Shown here one piece after another: positions 21,789 through 31,046 of a DNA stretch of 64,000 nt. Within the stretch, counting starts at the first letter, position 1; the number at the start of each line of letters is the position of its first letter. Both the position numbers and the translations under genes were made by a program. The notes under the pieces were generated by a model, which saw only the letters and a program-made list of their open reading frames with translations, ran no database searches and was not told the DNA's origin. The stretch comes from Cyanocohniella sp. LLY (lineage in GTDB: Bacteria; Cyanobacteriota; Cyanobacteriia; Cyanobacteriales; Nostocaceae): positions 302 through 64,301 of the forward strand of contig JAKOMP010000006.1 in assembly GCA_022241785.1 (NCBI GenBank), given 5' to 3'.

Positions 21789-21999
21789 GGCAACAGCCTA
21801 AAACTCTATGTATATTTACTTTTCAAGGTTCTGGTGCGCGGATGAGCCAATCATAGCATCAAAGATGTAGATTGATTGGCCAACAAATAGCTCAAACCCA
21901 GATTATGTAAGGCGCGCGGATACTTGAGGAGCGATTGGACTCAAAAGTGTTGCGCTGTGAGGATTTGCAGCCATCTTTCCACAAGAGCGTTCTGAACAC
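21789..21999 (-). promoter_or_regulatory. CRISPR leader region
   Basis: Between cas2 stop and first conserved repeat; contains inverted repeat GCCAATCA/TGATTGGC and repeated GCGCGGAT motif. Confidence 0.7.
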
Positions 22000-22293
22000 C
22001 TACCCATCCGCGCATTCTGCAAAGAAAATACTATCATCACGAATCTTTTGCCCACCAATACGTTCTATTTTACCTACACAGCAAGCACACATCGAGTAAA
22101 AAAGAATGCTATCGCTTTCAGGCTTAATTAATTTGTTTAAGCGCGATCGCAATCTTGCATACTGAGTATCAGTTAGATAGCATTCAAACACACTATACTG
22201 TACCCATTGACCGTAAGACTTGAGTATTTTGTGGATTTTGGTGCGGCGTTTGTCTTCGGAAATATCGTAGGACACAATCACATTCATTGGCAA
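22000..22293 (-). CDS. cas2: CRISPR-associated endonuclease Cas2
   Basis: MNVIVSYDISEDKRRTKIHKILKSYGQWVQYSVFEC. Confidence 0.97.
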   Translation of the reverse strand: MPMNVIVSYDISEDKRRTKIHKILKSYGQWVQYSVFECYLTDTQYARLRSRLNKLIKPESDSILFYSMCACCVGKIERIGGQKIRDDSIFFAECADG

Positions 22294-22305
22294 GCTCTCC
22301 TGTTC

Positions 22306-23322
22306 CTACTTCAAAACCAATGGGGGGTATTTTTCGGTTTCTCCCATCAAGTATTTAGCCAATAATCGAGCCTGTAGCTCAAATGCCTCTTGGTAAGTAC
22401 ACTTGCGCCCTAATACTGGATGCTTAAACTCAGACTGTTTTTTTTGCGCGTATTGTTGCAAAAATCTTTTTCGTCCTTCTGGGGTTAAGGATACTGCACC
22501 ACTCAAAGGCTCTGTTACAAAATCGCTTTTTGTCAACAATTGCTTATTCAATGTAGACAAGACTACCGCATCTACTACTAAAGGACGAAATTCTTCCATT
22601 AAGTCTAATGCCAATGACGGTCTACCATAGCGTTCACAATGTAAGTATCCTAAATATGGATCAAATCCGGCAATATTGACTGCACCTTGAATGTCATGCC
22701 GTAATAATGAATAACCAAAGCTAAGTAAAGAATTAACTGGATCTGTTGGCGGACGGCGCACACGTTTAGTAAAACTAAATTCTGTAGTCCGAATTAATTG
22801 GTCAAAGCAAGCAAAATAAGCAGCACTCCCAGCACCTTCTAATCCCCGCAATGAATTAATATTTTTTGTAGTCTCGATTGGTGCGATCGCTTGTTCTAAA
22901 CGTGTTACATTCGCAGATAAATCCAAGCCTGGGCTTTCACGTTGGCGACGGATGAGAAAACTACGGTAGTTTTTCAACTTTCCACGAACAAACCCTTGTA
23001 CTACATGAATTGCTTGGACTGACTCACCTATTGCCTGCCATTGAGCCTTACGCACAAAAATATTCTTGGTCACTTCTGGTTGTAAAGTCCCTAAGTAACG
23101 ACCATTATTTGTTAGAAAAGTTAGAGGGATGTGCCTCTCTAGTAATTCAGAAATAGCAGCAGGTGAAATGGTTGCTCGTCCTAAAATTACAACACCATCT
23201 ATTTTAATTAATGGAACATCTAAAATTGTCTTTTTATTGAATTTGACATGAAGACGCTCGTCAACTTTGCCAACAAAAGCATCTTCTTGAGTAACGTACA
23301 CTGTTCCCATAGTTACATCCAC
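22306..23322 (-). CDS. cas1: CRISPR-associated endonuclease Cas1 (type I-D)
   Basis: MGTVYVTQEDAFVGKVDERLHVKF...GAGSAAYFACFDQLIR...NSLLSFGYSLLRHDIQGAVNIAGFDPYLGYLH. Confidence 0.97.
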   Translation of the reverse strand: MDVTMGTVYVTQEDAFVGKVDERLHVKFNKKTILDVPLIKIDGVVILGRATISPAAISELLERHIPLTFLTNNGRYLGTLQPEVTKNIFVRKAQWQAIGESVQAIHVVQGFVRGKLKNYRSFLIRRQRESPGLDLSANVTRLEQAIAPIETTKNINSLRGLEGAGSAAYFACFDQLIRTTEFSFTKRVRRPPTDPVNSLLSFGYSLLRHDIQGAVNIAGFDPYLGYLHCERYGRPSLALDLMEEFRPLVVDAVVLSTLNKQLLTKSDFVTEPLSGAVSLTPEGRKRFLQQYAQKKQSEFKHPVLGRKCTYQEAFELQARLLAKYLMGETEKYPPLVLK

Positions 23323-23354
23323 AATTAATCAATTGACTGAGTAATGATTCTTAA

Positions 23355-23948
23355 TTACTTAGCTTCTTGATAGCGTCCTACTGTTTCTACAGCTTGCGGT
23401 AAACAATGAGAATATAAACTACATCCATCACACCGTTTAGCTTTGATAGCTTTAGGCATTGCACCTGTAACTAATAGTGTTTGCACAGCTTCAATCGTAG
23501 CGATCGCAGTTTGACGCAATTGTTCTGAAATCTCTACTAGTTGACGTTGGTGAGAGTGTGCATAGTAGACATATCCAGTGTTGATAGGTTTCCCTGTCAT
23601 TTCTTCTAAACACAAGGCTTGAGCGCAGACTTGTAATTCATCATTATCCCACTCGCCTTTACGCCCTCTTTTGTACTCTATTGGATAAAATTCACCATTT
23701 TCTGATTCAATTAAATCTGATTTGCCTATTAACTTGTATCTATCAGATTTCAACCAAATCGCCCTTATTTGCCAAGTATCGTCACGGTTTACATCTCCAG
23801 TTGTATGAACGCGCTCATGTAAAGTTGTACCTTCAATTGTGTATTGGTTGTCAATAAATTCTCCTGCACAAAACATTCGCCAGCAGCGATGTGGACAGTA
23901 GGAATACTGATTTAAGGCTGCAATTGGAATATAATCACTCTCATTCAT
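23355..23948 (-). CDS. cas4: CRISPR-associated exonuclease Cas4
   Basis: NQYSYCPHRCWRMF...PIEYKRGRKG...CDGCSLYSHCLP. Confidence 0.95.
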   Translation of the reverse strand: MNESDYIPIAALNQYSYCPHRCWRMFCAGEFIDNQYTIEGTTLHERVHTTGDVNRDDTWQIRAIWLKSDRYKLIGKSDLIESENGEFYPIEYKRGRKGEWDNDELQVCAQALCLEEMTGKPINTGYVYYAHSHQRQLVEISEQLRQTAIATIEAVQTLLVTGAMPKAIKAKRCDGCSLYSHCLPQAVETVGRYQEAK

Positions 23949-23977
23949 AATTTAATTTGGTGTTTGGATAGAAAAGC

Positions 23978-24796
23978 TTATACTCGACGCACCATTCCCA
24001 TACCCATCGTTGTTTTACGCCCTAAACCTGCGTATAGTGCAAAATTAGCTAATGTATTCATTTGCTTAATTACTAATGGCTCAACATCTCCCAATATCCG
24101 GTAGCCAATTCGACCAACACAACCTATGAATTTGCTTTCATAATTAGTCAAAACTTCAGTATTGATATTAAAAGCACTGGGATAAACCGATTCAATGGCA
24201 ATACTAGCAATTTCCATCCCACTATATTTATTCCAACGGCTAAGAAGGCTATTGAATACAGATTCTTTTAGAGGTAAAACATTGTCATATCCACCTTGGC
24301 GGAATGATACAGGCGTAGCGAAGGTGAAATCAAGATTGCGTTCTCTATCACTAGCTTGCTCATACAACTGCTCATAGGTGCAAGCATTAGCCCAAGGTTG
24401 CGTTAATAGTGGTGTACCTTGAATACTAGTAATGTGTAAGTTTGCAGAACCCAAATGCCAAGGGTATTTAGGGTTAAGATTCAACCACAGTTCAGTTAAT
24501 TTACTAAATAAAGTGTCATCAAGTAGGGAAATACGCCACCAGCAGGGAGTACCAGCTGCGATAGGTTTTTGATGACTAAATTGCAAAGTCTGGTGATTCT
24601 GCTTGTGTTGCCGTTGTATTTGTAACGGTGAAAGAGTGAATGCTTTATCTGCTTTAGAGGAGTGCAAATAGTCTCCCAAACTGGAATTAACGGAACTGAT
24701 CAAAGTAAGAAAGAGGGCATGAAGATGTCTGCCAGTGAGAAATTCGGGGTATATGGGAGACTGGGGAATGAGGTTAAGGATGAGGCTATAAGGCAT
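23978..24796 (-). CDS. cas6: CRISPR-associated endoribonuclease Cas6
   Basis: Position between cas5d and cas4; C-terminal glycine-rich GLGRKTTMGMGMVRRV. Confidence 0.9.
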   Translation of the reverse strand: MPYSLILNLIPQSPIYPEFLTGRHLHALFLTLISSVNSSLGDYLHSSKADKAFTLSPLQIQRQHKQNHQTLQFSHQKPIAAGTPCWWRISLLDDTLFSKLTELWLNLNPKYPWHLGSANLHITSIQGTPLLTQPWANACTYEQLYEQASDRERNLDFTFATPVSFRQGGYDNVLPLKESVFNSLLSRWNKYSGMEIASIAIESVYPSAFNINTEVLTNYESKFIGCVGRIGYRILGDVEPLVIKQMNTLANFALYAGLGRKTTMGMGMVRRV

Positions 24797-24845
24797 GAAT
24801 AATTAAAATGGTAAATGTAGGGTGGGCAATGCCCACCACTTGAGA

Positions 24846-25565
24846 TTAAGCTTTAAATTGATACCGCATTTTTGCCGGTAAGCGCACTTTTTCAGTTTTG
24901 CTGGGATTGTCGAATTCGTAGTACTGTCCTTGGCGAATGCTAACATTTTGAATCAGACTCACCGGGGGCATATTTACCACATCATAGCTAACGACTTGAT
25001 GAGTAAACATCACATCCAAAGGATTTAATGGATAAGAAAAAAAGAAATCCCCTGTTTTTAATTCAATTTTGGTAACTTCTTGAATAATGAGTTCAGCTTT
25101 ACTCATCCATTTACCTAAGCGAATCCATTTTGGTAGCTTTAATTGCTTTTGAGAAATTATAAACAACTCAAAGTTACTTTCCGGTGCAATTTCTTTTGCC
25201 CTACCAAAACTAGGAATATTTTTTTGCGTTTTCTCCATCTCCACATGGTAGTTATTGTTAGCATACTTCCAGGTGTTAAGAGTTGTAGAATGATTAACTG
25301 CACGTGCAGGAGTCACATAAATTTCTTGATGATTTAGCGGTGTTAGATGTACCTCATATTTAGGAACTTGTTCGGAGCAAAAATAACGATAGGAATGTTC
25401 TTCAGCAACGGTAGTAGAGTAAATTTGGCTATCAACTAAACCCAGTGCATAACAGAGAGCATAGTTGTGAATTATTGGCTCTGTTTCATACAAACGACCG
25501 ATTTCACGAGTTGCGTAATAGAGGCTGTCATGAAGTTCTATTTGACAGAGGTAAATAAATACCAT
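24846..25565 (-). CDS. csc1: Type I-D Cas5 (Csc1)
   Basis: MVFIYLCQIELHDSLYYATREIGRLYETEPIIHNYALCYALGL; overlaps csc2 stop by 1 nt. Confidence 0.93.
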   Translation of the reverse strand: MVFIYLCQIELHDSLYYATREIGRLYETEPIIHNYALCYALGLVDSQIYSTTVAEEHSYRYFCSEQVPKYEVHLTPLNHQEIYVTPARAVNHSTTLNTWKYANNNYHVEMEKTQKNIPSFGRAKEIAPESNFELFIISQKQLKLPKWIRLGKWMSKAELIIQEVTKIELKTGDFFFSYPLNPLDVMFTHQVVSYDVVNMPPVSLIQNVSIRQGQYYEFDNPSKTEKVRLPAKMRYQFKA

Positions 25566-26581
25566 TACTCTTTCCCCGCTTTAGCCGCAGTTTTCTTCTT
25601 GGTAATATGAGCTTTAGCATAAGCTTTAGCTTCTGCATCAGCCTTTTGCAAAATTGCCTGAATTCCTTTCTCACTTCCTATTAAAGTTTTGACTTCATTA
25701 ATTAGGGATACAAAAGCATCACCAATTAAATCTGTGTGAACAATAAACTCATCAGCCATTAACGCTTCAATAGCCTTTTTAGCAGCAGTAATTACATCAT
25801 CTTCATCTAGTGGATCGGGAGCATTTAAGGTATTATTAGATTTCATTTGGTCATATATTGCCTGAGTCCAACGCAGGTTACTAGTGATTTCGCCATCAGC
25901 AAATACAACACCAATTAACTCATTTCTAACTCGACCTGTACGGGTGGTTTGCGCTCCATAATGACGAGTTCGCAGAATGTTATTAAAAACGTAAAGGAAG
26001 CTAGCTTCAGTGGGGTCTTTCAAGGTGACAATACTAGGAAAGAAAACTTGCGGTCTAATGTGGTCTTGCTGATTAATTCGACTCGTGACTTCACCAGGTT
26101 TAGAACCATTTTCACCCTTAGAAGCCATCGTGCCATTTTCATAAGGAGCATTTAGGGTAAATGTTTCGTGTGATTCATCAAAAGCTGTAATTGAAAATGC
26201 CGTGTCTACCACAACTTTTGATTTTTCAGAACCAGAGTCACCAATAGCAAATCCGTAAATGATGCAATCAGGATTATCCATTGCAAAATTCACGTTGTAT
26301 TCGCATTCTTCAGCCGTCATTAATCCATAATTACGCAGTAATTCCCGACCAACTAAACGCTCGGGAGTAGACTGTTTGCGCTTGAACATTGACAACCGGC
26401 TAATTGTGGTTTTGTCTTTAACTCCTGCTCTTACCCGTGCTTTGTTCAGTTCTGCATCTGTCTGGAATAGAGGGTAAGATTCAGTAATACGAATAGTCAA
26501 AAAATGAACATATTTACCCATTGGTTTGTATGGAATTTCAGTTTGAAAGAATTTTGATTCAACAGTTTTTAAAATTGCCAT
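25565..26581 (-). CDS. csc2: Type I-D Cas7 (Csc2)
   Basis: KYVHFLTIRITESYPLFQTDAELNKARVRAG...LRTRHYGAQTTRTGRVRNELIGV. Confidence 0.95.
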   Translation of the reverse strand: MAILKTVESKFFQTEIPYKPMGKYVHFLTIRITESYPLFQTDAELNKARVRAGVKDKTTISRLSMFKRKQSTPERLVGRELLRNYGLMTAEECEYNVNFAMDNPDCIIYGFAIGDSGSEKSKVVVDTAFSITAFDESHETFTLNAPYENGTMASKGENGSKPGEVTSRINQQDHIRPQVFFPSIVTLKDPTEASFLYVFNNILRTRHYGAQTTRTGRVRNELIGVVFADGEITSNLRWTQAIYDQMKSNNTLNAPDPLDEDDVITAAKKAIEALMADEFIVHTDLIGDAFVSLINEVKTLIGSEKGIQAILQKADAEAKAYAKAHITKKKTAAKAGKE

Positions 26582-26616
26582 GATTTATCTCCAAAATGAG
26601 GTTAATTAAGTTAAAT

Positions 26617-26761
26617 TGGCGGTTAAAAACCGCATCTACACAGGCGAAACCCACCTGCGTGGGTTAAAAATACCCATTTTTTTATTAGTCCGCGCAGGAC
26701 GTTCGGCGAAGCTCAGTCGAGCTGCGGACTTTGTTTGTGTAGCCGCAACTTATAGTCGCCC
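26617..26761. repeat. Dispersed hairpin element inserted inside the cas operon between cas10d and csc2
   Basis: ggcggttaaaaaccgcatctacacaggcgaaacccacctgcgtgggtt ... agtccgcgcagga...gctgcggactttgtttgtgtagccgc; CTACACA/TGTGTAG termini plus internal palindromes. Confidence 0.6.
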
Positions 26762-26775
26762 TGGCTCTAATTTGA

Positions 26776-27237
26776 TTATTCATTTTCATCATTTTCAACT
26801 TTAGATTTTCCTGCATTTTCTTTATCATCTTCAAGACGGTAAAGAAACTCACAGGTATCTCGAATTAAGTTGAGTTGACGGCCTGCTAAACGAGCGCGAT
26901 CGCCTGCAAATGAGTTATCAAATACCTCCACCACAAAATACTTGGCAAAATCTAGAACAGCTTGCCGTTCTTCCTCACGTTTGCTCATGATCCAACGTCC
27001 TTCAGCAGTAGAAGAATGAACACGATCCATGAGTTTAAAAACTTCTGCTGCAACAGCTGCAACTAATGTTTCTCCCTGAAACACACTTGACTCAGCTTTG
27101 AGTATAGTTTCAGCCGCAATATCAACTGGTTTCAACACAGCATTAGACTTAGGATTATAACGCTTATTAGCTCGGTAAAATCTGCGGTATAAATCTGTTA
27201 ATTTCTGAGGATGATTCAGACTTGATGCTTCTCCCAC
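26776..27237 (-). CDS. Candidate internally initiated Cas11d small subunit (about 153 aa) from the 3' end of cas10d
   Basis: In-frame GTG at 27237 preceded by GGAG with 9-nt spacing (ATGGAGCAATTAATTGTGGGAGAAGCA); an in-frame ATG lies at 27252. Confidence 0.5.
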   Translation of the reverse strand: MGEASSLNHPQKLTDLYRRFYRANKRYNPKSNAVLKPVDIAAETILKAESSVFQGETLVAAVAAEVFKLMDRVHSSTAEGRWIMSKREEERQAVLDFAKYFVVEVFDNSFAGDRARLAGRQLNLIRDTCEFLYRLEDDKENAGKSKVENDENE

Positions 27238-30129
27238 AATTAATTGCTCCATATTAGTGTCATATTTCACATAAGGATCAAAACAAGGATAAAAATGATA
27301 GGCATAAAGCCGGATTTTCTCGATTCGTGCTGTTTCCGATCCCTGGTTACGCACCCAGCGATTGAGATAAGAAAAAACGTACAACGGACTGGTTTCAAAA
27401 TCTTTAGCCAGTTCTGTAAATCTCCCCCAATTGGCATCGTAACCAGACTTACCCTGTCGCGCATTCACATCTAAATGAATGGCGTAAGCGGCGGTAAGCA
27501 CATTTAAAGGTGCTGGGTATTGGATGCCGTTTTCGTTCCAGCCTTCGAGGATGTAGTCAAGACGGAAGCGATCGCGCCTTACTAAAGCACGGAAAGCATG
27601 AGGCGCACTATCAAGGAAAACGCTTTCCTCAAACTCAGCGCCATCGTTAAAAGGTGGAATTGGTGACTCTGAAACTACAGTTTTAACATCTAAAATCATC
27701 GGGAAAGCAAACGCTAACCAAGTTGGCATTACCCAAGATTCTGTATCGGTGCTGTCTCTTCCTGGCGGGAGCGCCATGAAGTAAAATGTTAAAGGCTGGT
27801 CTTCAGGATAGGAAAGTTTAAAGGTGCGGTCTTTGTCACGCTGGAGGTTTTCATCGATTAAGAAACTATCTACACTTTGGTAGCGATCGCGCCCCAAATC
27901 CGCTTGTAAATCCTTACTGATAAAATGATTGCGAATGCTGGTATCAAAACGAGTTTGAGCAATACCATTGTAGGCTTTCTGCAAAAACTTGTTAGTCTCT
28001 GGAGTAAAGTAATAAGTAGGATAAAAGTAGAGATAGCGATATTTACCATCTTCAAATCGTTTACCTACAGCTTGAGTTTGATTCATCAAAATTTGCCTCA
28101 GCATCATCTCCACACCTGCAATACTGGAGATATTGCGTTTAGCGTTGGAACCTCCTAACATTTGCTTGTTTGTATAAACTTGAGGGGTAAATAAAACTGC
28201 TGATTCCATTTGCTCAGTAACCGTGTAAGCAGAATGAGAAATTGAGCAGATTAATTGTTTCCCTCGCCCTGATTTTTTCGCAGCATTGTAATTATCTAAC
28301 TCATTTAGAAATGTTTCAACTTGAGTTTTAACAGATGGCTCTTGATTAGTGCCTGGTAACATGACAACTCGTTTTACCCAAAGCCTTAAATCATCCCAAC
28401 CATCAGGTAATTGATATTGAGAAATTATCGGACAAATTAAGGTTGTCAAATAGTCAATTACTTGCTGACAAGCTTCGCGTACATCTTCAATCCCTGGATG
28501 ATGTTCTAAATATTTAGCCGCAAGATAATACCATTCATAAGGTACTCCTCCGGTATTTCCTTTTAACTTGTTTTCTTTGAGACTTTCATTAATGCGTTTA
28601 ATTTCTCTAATTTGGGGTAAACATTCTGTTAAATTCCAAAACTCTGCAACTTTGTGAGTTAAATCAAAATCGGGAACTGCTGGCAGCTTTTTATCTTTCT
28701 TACGAGCAGAATCAACGCGATTAACTGTCTCTTGCCAAATCTTTCGGCTAACTAAATCACCAAACTCTGCTATTTGGTCAATGCGGATATCGTCTTCAAA
28801 TTTGAAATCATAATCAGCAGATAAAACATTTCGTTGCTGAAACTTATTCAGATTTTCGCTGCGACTTTTAGCAACAGAGCCTTTATTAGGGTTTAAGATG
28901 CGTAATGTAGCATCTAAGGCTACTTCCATCAAGTCTATATTATCAAAAAATAAGTTGTAATATTCGGCATATTTCATGCCTTTGCCATCTCTACCAAATC
29001 CTGTTTGTCTGAGGCGTAATTGACCTGCACAAAGGGATTTAATACTGTTAACTACACGGTCTGGTAAATCTGACGGCGAGATAGCTGGCGCATTGCGCGA
29101 AGCCAAGTAAATTACGCCTGTTGGCAGATATAACAAAGGTTCATAATAGATATTTTCATCAGTATTCAGACTGATATGAGCCTGAATTAAAGCATTATTC
29201 ACCACATTAGTTAAAACACCCCGATTCTCAGCAATGCTGTGATAGGTAAATTTCAACTGTCCATCACTGAGGCTGTGGATGATTTCTTTGAGTCTAGGAT
29301 GTTCTGCATCCTGGGGATGTTTAACAATTGAGGCGAGAGAATCAGCTAAACAAGTTAAATCAGATAAACTGCGGAGGGTACGGTCTTTGAGAATAGGATT
29401 CAAGCCAAATTCAGAAAAATTCCAGTTAGTATCCCAACGGCGTTGAGCATTATAAGCCATGCATAACAAATCATCTACATATTCTCGATAAGCTTCAGGA
29501 TTTTCTGGATTTATAAAGTTATCGAGTCCTAGTTGGTGAACTTTTTTATCAATAATTTCACGATGTTCTGCTAACGGCAACTTGCGGCAGTTTTCAGGTA
29601 CATCAGGAAACTTTTCAAAATCATGTAAAATAAATCCAGCAATTACTAATCTGCGCTCTCGCTCTTTAACCACTCGCTGCACTGTGGTATTAAGTTTTTC
29701 TAAACGTTTCTCAATTAAATTAGCTGGGAATAATCCATTAAGTAAGTGAGTATTCAGTGATTGGTCAGCAGCGTTATCTCGTCTAACTTTAGTTTTCCCT
29801 TCAGCTTCTCGCTGTTGGTCAATCTCATCAAAAAACTTACCGCCTTTCGCCGTTACACCAATGGCTATCCGCAACAAATTTGGTAAAACATATTCACCAA
29901 AGTCTGCCATTACCTTATCATCTGGATTTTGAGATTGAATAGCTTCACGCAATAGTTTAAGTGTTAATAATTCGCCTTCGGTTTCAATAGTACGGTCTGA
30001 AGAATCGCCATCAAAACCAAAATCACCTGATAACCAATTATCATCTGCTACTTCAGAATTTACATCATTTTCTGTTTCTAAGAGTGATAATTGTTGATAC
30101 TCATCTGAAGCTTTATTTTTTTTAGCCAT
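26776..30129 (-). CDS. cas10d: Type I-D Cas10d (Csc3) with HD nuclease motif
   Basis: LVIAGFILHDFEKFPDVPE; LNTHLLNGLFPANLIEKRL; position in I-D operon. Confidence 0.95.
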   Translation of the reverse strand: MAKKNKASDEYQQLSLLETENDVNSEVADDNWLSGDFGFDGDSSDRTIETEGELLTLKLLREAIQSQNPDDKVMADFGEYVLPNLLRIAIGVTAKGGKFFDEIDQQREAEGKTKVRRDNAADQSLNTHLLNGLFPANLIEKRLEKLNTTVQRVVKERERRLVIAGFILHDFEKFPDVPENCRKLPLAEHREIIDKKVHQLGLDNFINPENPEAYREYVDDLLCMAYNAQRRWDTNWNFSEFGLNPILKDRTLRSLSDLTCLADSLASIVKHPQDAEHPRLKEIIHSLSDGQLKFTYHSIAENRGVLTNVVNNALIQAHISLNTDENIYYEPLLYLPTGVIYLASRNAPAISPSDLPDRVVNSIKSLCAGQLRLRQTGFGRDGKGMKYAEYYNLFFDNIDLMEVALDATLRILNPNKGSVAKSRSENLNKFQQRNVLSADYDFKFEDDIRIDQIAEFGDLVSRKIWQETVNRVDSARKKDKKLPAVPDFDLTHKVAEFWNLTECLPQIREIKRINESLKENKLKGNTGGVPYEWYYLAAKYLEHHPGIEDVREACQQVIDYLTTLICPIISQYQLPDGWDDLRLWVKRVVMLPGTNQEPSVKTQVETFLNELDNYNAAKKSGRGKQLICSISHSAYTVTEQMESAVLFTPQVYTNKQMLGGSNAKRNISSIAGVEMMLRQILMNQTQAVGKRFEDGKYRYLYFYPTYYFTPETNKFLQKAYNGIAQTRFDTSIRNHFISKDLQADLGRDRYQSVDSFLIDENLQRDKDRTFKLSYPEDQPLTFYFMALPPGRDSTDTESWVMPTWLAFAFPMILDVKTVVSESPIPPFNDGAEFEESVFLDSAPHAFRALVRRDRFRLDYILEGWNENGIQYPAPLNVLTAAYAIHLDVNARQGKSGYDANWGRFTELAKDFETSPLYVFSYLNRWVRNQGSETARIEKIRLYAYHFYPCFDPYVKYDTNMEQLIVGEASSLNHPQKLTDLYRRFYRANKRYNPKSNAVLKPVDIAAETILKAESSVFQGETLVAAVAAEVFKLMDRVHSSTAEGRWIMSKREEERQAVLDFAKYFVVEVFDNSFAGDRARLAGRQLNLIRDTCEFLYRLEDDKENAGKSKVENDENE

Positions 30130-30574
30130 CTTCTTGACTCAATGAATTTAAATAAGAACTAACTTGGCGCACATAAAGCGGATAGTGTTGTAATGCCAAA
30201 CTGATAGCTTTAAAAACTTGCCGTGGATCTATTTCGTCATATTCATGTACAAGACGATTCCTTAATCCTGATGATGGTGCTATTTGTCTGGCTAATTCAA
30301 CAGTAATTACACTGTATTGACCAAGAATAATAAAAGAATTAAAGTTGGTTTCTGACTTACCTGGATTTAGCTTAGATAATATATGGTCATTGATATCTAT
30401 AGCTGCTTGAGCCATTAATTGTAAAAGTCTCTCGGTAATTAGTTGAGTATCAAAGTCAAGCAGGTAATCCTCTAAAGTAATTTGCTCAAATCTTTTAAGA
30501 TTATCAAGATAACGAGCAATAAAATCCAACCTAGTTGTGACAATCACAGTATCTATCTTGGTCATACACCCCAC
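30122..30574 (-). CDS. HepT-like HEPN (DUF86) protein
   Basis: SGLRNRLVHEYDEIDP (RX4HxY); overlaps cas10d start by 8 nt. Confidence 0.88.
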   Translation of the reverse strand: MGCMTKIDTVIVTTRLDFIARYLDNLKRFEQITLEDYLLDFDTQLITERLLQLMAQAAIDINDHILSKLNPGKSETNFNSFIILGQYSVITVELARQIAPSSGLRNRLVHEYDEIDPRQVFKAISLALQHYPLYVRQVSSYLNSLSQEDG

Positions 30575-31008
30575 CTTTGGAGAAACTGCTCAATATGTTG
30601 TCGGGTAATATTTTCAATTTTTTTAAGCTCTGAATTACTCAGTAGATATCTTTGTTTGAATTTTTCAAATTCTCCTAGATTATCTTCATACAAAAGCTTC
30701 CCATCACGAGCAACAAAATGTGATATTAGTTCAGAGCATTGATTAAGTTCTACAACGTCTATTTGATCAGAATTTATTTTGAATAATTCGCCAATAACTA
30801 TAGGTAATTCAAACCAGAGAAAAGCATTATCTTTTACATAATTCTCACGTTGTTCCTGATCACACAAAACTGCAAAATCCCAGTCACTTTTAGCGTGAGT
30901 GTTCCCAGTAGCTCTAGAACCAAACAGAATTAACATTTTGAGATAAGGAATTTTTTCAGGAAGTTGTTGAGCTAATTCTCTAAGTTCTGTAATTGTTGGT
31001 GTTTTCAT
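30562..31008 (-). CDS. MntA-like minimal nucleotidyltransferase antitoxin
   Basis: ILFGSRATGNTHAKSDWDFAVL (GSx10DxD); overlaps HepT by 13 nt. Confidence 0.88.
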   Translation of the reverse strand: MKTPTITELRELAQQLPEKIPYLKMLILFGSRATGNTHAKSDWDFAVLCDQEQRENYVKDNAFLWFELPIVIGELFKINSDQIDVVELNQCSELISHFVARDGKLLYEDNLGEFEKFKQRYLLSNSELKKIENITRQHIEQFLQRWGV

Positions 31009-31046
31009 GTCAGCATTCCTATTAACCGTTATCTAATTGGCAATTT

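Noticed and set aside
26616-26804. 62-aa plus ORF between cas10d and csc2
   Set aside because: Falls in the hairpin repeat inserted in the operon and overlaps cas10d antisense.
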